NCBI GenBank assembly: GCA_023135745.1
Contig: JAGLSM010000065.1
Location: forward strand, 1 to 8,400
Direction: 5' to 3'
Length of the DNA: 8,400 nucleotides
From: Spirochaetota bacterium
GTDB taxonomy: Bacteria; Spirochaetota; JAGLSM01
Of the stretch, positions 5,605-8,400 are shown piece after piece (the stretch's first letter is position 1; every line of letters starts with the position of its first letter). Made by a program: the position numbers and the translations under genes. Below the pieces are notes generated by a model. The model saw only the letters and a list, made by a program, of their open reading frames with translations. It made no database searches and was not told the origin of the DNA.

Positions 5605-7092
5605 TTATTGTTTTCCGGAGAATAAACTGAAGTCCAGCTGATTTTTTTTCATTTCAATATGAGTATGCCATAACATTCGTTTTTTGGGAAGATTAGGGCT
5701 GCGGCGCGTTTTATTAATCAGGACGGTGAGAGCTTTCTGGTTTTTTATTAAGTAGTCATATACTTTTACTTCGTCGGGAGACAGAAGGATTGATTTGTTT
5801 TCTTCGATGATTTTGTCAAGGTCATGCTTGAAATCGGGTATAACGATTTCGTATCGTTTTATTATTTCAGTCGCGTATTCAATAGCAAGAGGTTCGAAAT
5901 CCGGTATTTTTTTTAATATATAGATCAACTCCTGCAGCCGTTCGAGTGTTCCTATATAATCTTCATGGATAGTGAATAAATTTTTTATTACGTTTATTTT
6001 TTGTCTGATAATATCGTTTGTTACAGTCTTATCATTGAGACTTGGAAGTATCACTTTTAAGGAAAATGATGGAAGAGTTTTGTTAACCTTTGATATGAGT
6101 TGAAGCAGGTCCATAAGGATTCTGTCTTTCCAAGAATTTCTTTTTAGAGATGTAAGCAGCTCGGCAAGAGCGCTTTCATAGTTGAGCTTGAACTTGTTTT
6201 TCTGTTTAAATATAACCTCAAGGTTAGCAATGGATGTCCCTTTAAAAGTAATTTGTCCGTTATCCAGAAAAGCCAGGGAAGAAGTAAAATCAGGTGAATG
6301 ATTTTTTTTGACTTCTCTTTCGAATGAAGTCTGGACCGTCTTGGCAATGATTACCTTAGTTGCTTTTGGCGAAAGTTTATTGGCACGGGACTGAAGTCTC
6401 GCGGCAACATTGAGAAGAAAACCTGATATTTCTCCTTTTTGAGTTATTATCATTGGTGTATTAAGATTTCCTCCTGATATTCCGGCAGAAATATTAAATT
6501 TTGGGAGAAAGTTATTTATTTCGGTTTTAAATTTTTCGATATACTTACTGCTGAAAAATATTTCTTTTGCAAATACCTGAATGATTTCACAGGTAGCCTG
6601 TAAAGCATCAAGCGCACTTCCGGCCACAAGGAGTATCTCGTCGCCCCTTTCTCTGTTTCCGATACAGCCGTAAGTCTTAGCAATGTTTTTTATGGATGTA
6701 CTGAGAAATTCATCAAGTTCGTGAAGTTTGGATATATTTTTTTTACTTTGACGGCAAAACGCGGTATATCCATGTATGTCAAGAAGTGAGATGAAGATAT
6801 TTGAAATTGAGAGACTTCTCTTAAGATCTCCTGCAGTCCGATACCTGGTATTCTGAATAGCTATTTGATTCCATAGTATAGGGTAATCCTTTGGATTAAG
6901 GTCCTTGAAAACTCCCCAATACAATTTCTTAATAAGGTTGTATCCTTTTGAAAGTGCAATATTTCTGGAATTACCGGGAGCTTTAAGAGGACCCAGCCAT
7001 TCAAGCAGTGATGCAAAGGTTGTTATTTCCCTGCTCAAAATTTTATCAAAAACTTCTACAATTAGAGAGTCTCCGTTTTGATAAACTGTCAT
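5605..7092 (-). CDS. Class III adenylate/guanylate cyclase-like protein with atypical substrate site
   Basis: 495 residues, no signal peptide or membrane segment, so probably cytoplasmic. Residues about 96-297 form a class III nucleotide cyclase domain: ISLLDIHGYT (101-110, metal Asp105), RERGDEILLV (147-156, metal Asp151), ISAGISGG (201-208), LLNVAARLQS (226-235, transition-state Asn228 and Arg232) and the closing FKGTSIANLEVI (283-294). By hand alignment the base-selecting Lys/Asp pair of adenylate cyclases reads Arg147 and probably Glu221, so substrate and even activity are uncertain; it may make cAMP or cGMP or be a non-catalytic sensor. Residues 1-95 and 298-495 are unassigned; the latter is probably helical. 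Because class III domains act as dimers, a homodimer is likely. The ATG overlaps the peptidase stop as ATGA, with AGGA (complement of 7101-7104) eight bases upstream, so it is coupled to the peptidase. Confidence 0.8.
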   Translation of the reverse strand: MTVYQNGDSLIVEVFDKILSREITTFASLLEWLGPLKAPGNSRNIALSKGYNLIKKLYWGVFKDLNPKDYPILWNQIAIQNTRYRTAGDLKRSLSISNIFISLLDIHGYTAFCRQSKKNISKLHELDEFLSTSIKNIAKTYGCIGNRERGDEILLVAGSALDALQATCEIIQVFAKEIFFSSKYIEKFKTEINNFLPKFNISAGISGGNLNTPMIITQKGEISGFLLNVAARLQSRANKLSPKATKVIIAKTVQTSFEREVKKNHSPDFTSSLAFLDNGQITFKGTSIANLEVIFKQKNKFKLNYESALAELLTSLKRNSWKDRILMDLLQLISKVNKTLPSFSLKVILPSLNDKTVTNDIIRQKINVIKNLFTIHEDYIGTLERLQELIYILKKIPDFEPLAIEYATEIIKRYEIVIPDFKHDLDKIIEENKSILLSPDEVKVYDYLIKNQKALTVLINKTRRSPNLPKKRMLWHTHIEMKKNQLDFSLFSGKQ

Positions 7093-8400
7093 TTAATTAG
7101 TCCTATCTTTCTTAAAAAGGTTTTATCATTGGGTTTTCTTCCTAAAAATGAGTATAAAAGCTTCTGTGGTTCTTCAGTAGAACCTTTAGAAAGAATAGTA
7201 TCGGCAAATTTTCTGCCAATCCTGCTGTTTAACAGGCCGTGTTTTTTAAAGACATTAAAAACGTCCTCGGCATATACTTTTGACCAAAGATATCCGTAAT
7301 ATCCGGCAGCGTAACCCATTAGATGACCAAAAGATGCGTCCGCGTGGATTCGCGCCAATGGTTTTATACCTGTTATCTTATGCCTCATATTTATATATAG
7401 TTTACTGGTTGACAGTTTATCATGCGGGTTGAATGTTGTATTTAATGTCATATCATATTTACCATAAAATACTTGAACAAGATTATTGTATCCTGACAGG
7501 AAATTTCTTGTTTTTAACATTTTTAATACTAGTGCGCCCGGGATAGTTTTACCGGTTTTATAGTGCTTTGCAAAAATTGAAAGAATCTTTGGAGACCAGA
7601 CCCAGTTTTCAAACATTTGTGAAGGCATTTCTACAAAATCCCTTGAAACTGAAGTTCCGGCAAATGAGGATATACGTGCTTTAGTTAACAGATCGTGAAG
7701 ACAGTGTCCGAATTCATGAAAAAAGGTCTCTACCTGATTATGGCTAAGCAGGCCGGGTTTTAACTTTGTTGGTCTTGGAAAATTGCAGACAAGTGCTGTA
7801 ATAGGTATCTGGTATCCCTTGGTTGTTTTTTTACCGCTTATTAAACCAAACATTGCCGCATGACCGTATTTACCCTTGCGTGGATAAAGGTCCAGGTAGA
7901 ATCTTCCAATGAGTTTTCCTGTCTTTTTTCTGTATGCCTCATAAAGGCTGACATCCTTGTGCCAGACATTTTTGCTTTTTATTTTTTTATATGAAAGCCC
8001 ATAGAGTTTTTGCGTAATATAAAAAAGTCCTTTTACGGTATTTGGAACCGTAAAGTATTCCCTGACTTTTTTTGAGTCAAGGTTGTAATAAGTCTTTTTT
8101 GCCAGATTGCTGAGATAGTATATATCCCAGGGGTTAACTAAAGACGCATTCTTATTAACTTTATCTTTTTTTAGTTTCAGCAGGATTGCTATATCTTTTT
8201 TTGCCTTTATTTGCAGGCTTTTTTCGAGTTTGTTTTCAAAATTCATAACGGTTATCGGCTTTTTTGCCATTCGTGTTTCAAGAACATATTGAGCGTAGTT
8301 TTTATAGCCTAATAGATTTGCGAGTTGTTTTCTTAGAATTAAAACCTGTTTGAGAATAGACGGATTCTTTTTCCAAGCTTTATTTCTGAATTTGTATAAC
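7089..8400 (-). CDS. M3A metallopeptidase (thimet oligopeptidase-like), 5' part beyond the window
   Basis: Zinc endopeptidase expected to cut short peptides. The frame is open to the right edge: the 43 codons upstream of ATG 8270 read in the same family pattern (RKQLANLLGYKNYAQYVLET then RMAKKP), so that ATG is internal and the start is outside. About 436 residues are visible, counting from the first full codon at 8399; relatives have about 650-700, so roughly the N-terminal third is missing. Motifs: YPRKGKYGHAAM (172-183), zinc site HEFGH (228-232, bases 7704-7718) with Glu229 as general base, third zinc ligand Glu257 in DFVEMPSQ, SFGHLMGYAAGYYGYLWS near 356-373 providing substrate-binding His and Tyr, and the C-terminal FLGRKP. 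The catalytic site looks intact. By memory of mammalian thimet oligopeptidase, the glycine loop before GYAAGYY is one residue shorter. The gene is followed by the coupled cyclase-like gene. Confidence 0.92.
   Translation of the reverse strand, partial: LYKFRNKAWKKNPSILKQVLILRKQLANLLGYKNYAQYVLETRMAKKPITVMNFENKLEKSLQIKAKKDIAILLKLKKDKVNKNASLVNPWDIYYLSNLAKKTYYNLDSKKVREYFTVPNTVKGLFYITQKLYGLSYKKIKSKNVWHKDVSLYEAYRKKTGKLIGRFYLDLYPRKGKYGHAAMFGLISGKKTTKGYQIPITALVCNFPRPTKLKPGLLSHNQVETFFHEFGHCLHDLLTKARISSFAGTSVSRDFVEMPSQMFENWVWSPKILSIFAKHYKTGKTIPGALVLKMLKTRNFLSGYNNLVQVFYGKYDMTLNTTFNPHDKLSTSKLYINMRHKITGIKPLARIHADASFGHLMGYAAGYYGYLWSKVYAEDVFNVFKKHGLLNSRIGRKFADTILSKGSTEEPQKLLYSFLGRKPNDKTFLRKIGLIK

Noticed and set aside
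5606..5623. Inverted repeat centred on CCGG just after the htpG stop as a terminator hairpin
   Set aside because: The stem is almost all A-U with two G-U pairs and is not followed directly by a T-run; too weak to call.
5642..5649. Run of eight T as part of an htpG terminator
   Set aside because: No stable GC-rich stem precedes it, and the bases are the lysine/asparagine codons near the C-terminus of the cyclase-like protein on the other strand.
7089..8270. A naturally short, ATG-initiated 393-residue M3 peptidase
   Set aside because: The same frame continues upstream to the window edge with typical M3 sequence, so the ATG at 8270 is internal.
1..8400. CRISPR array, insertion sequence, tRNA or rRNA
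   Set aside because: No regularly spaced long repeats, transposase motifs, terminal inverted repeats or tRNA-like cloverleaf sequence were seen.

Overview
This is an AT-rich window (roughly two-thirds A+T by eye) from a diderm bacterium. The clearest taxonomic hint is an exported PorV/UPF0164-type outer-membrane barrel protein. Together with a stand-alone class III cyclase-like protein and very lysine-rich proteins, it loosely suggests a spirochaete or another deep-branching diderm lineage. That placement is inference and low confidence.

Left part (1-2165, + strand): a bifunctional NAD(P)H-hydrate repair enzyme (Nnr) is followed, through a 4-base ATGA overlap, by an unrecognised single-pass membrane protein. 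That protein converges tail-to-tail, with an 11-base overlap, on the minus-strand PorV-like gene (2155-3111).

Middle (3112-3671): the only sizeable non-coding stretch, about 560 bases, very AT-rich, lying between the divergent PorV-like gene and htpG. It holds candidate promoters for both directions, a perfect 20-base palindrome beside the minus-strand promoter, a 16-base near-palindrome filling the spacer of the proximal htpG promoter, phased A-tracts, a small AGGTGT repeat cluster and two hairpins. No CIRCE element or sigma-32-type promoter was seen in front of htpG.

Right part (3672-8400): htpG (Hsp90 family chaperone) on +, then on - a cyclase-like protein whose stop lies 4 bases from the htpG stop, then a thimet-oligopeptidase-like M3 metallopeptidase. 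The peptidase is upstream of the cyclase-like gene in transcription and coupled to it by another ATGA overlap. Its reading frame continues without a stop to the right edge of the window, so the first in-frame ATG visible inside the window (8270) is internal and the true start lies outside.

Functionally the window is mostly housekeeping: metabolite repair, protein folding and peptide turnover. The less ordinary parts are the cyclase-like protein, with intact metal and transition-state residues but altered substrate-selecting residues and an unassigned C-terminal half, its coupling to a peptidase, and the palindrome-rich control region before htpG. I did not find a clear novel system, mobile element, CRISPR array, rRNA or tRNA.
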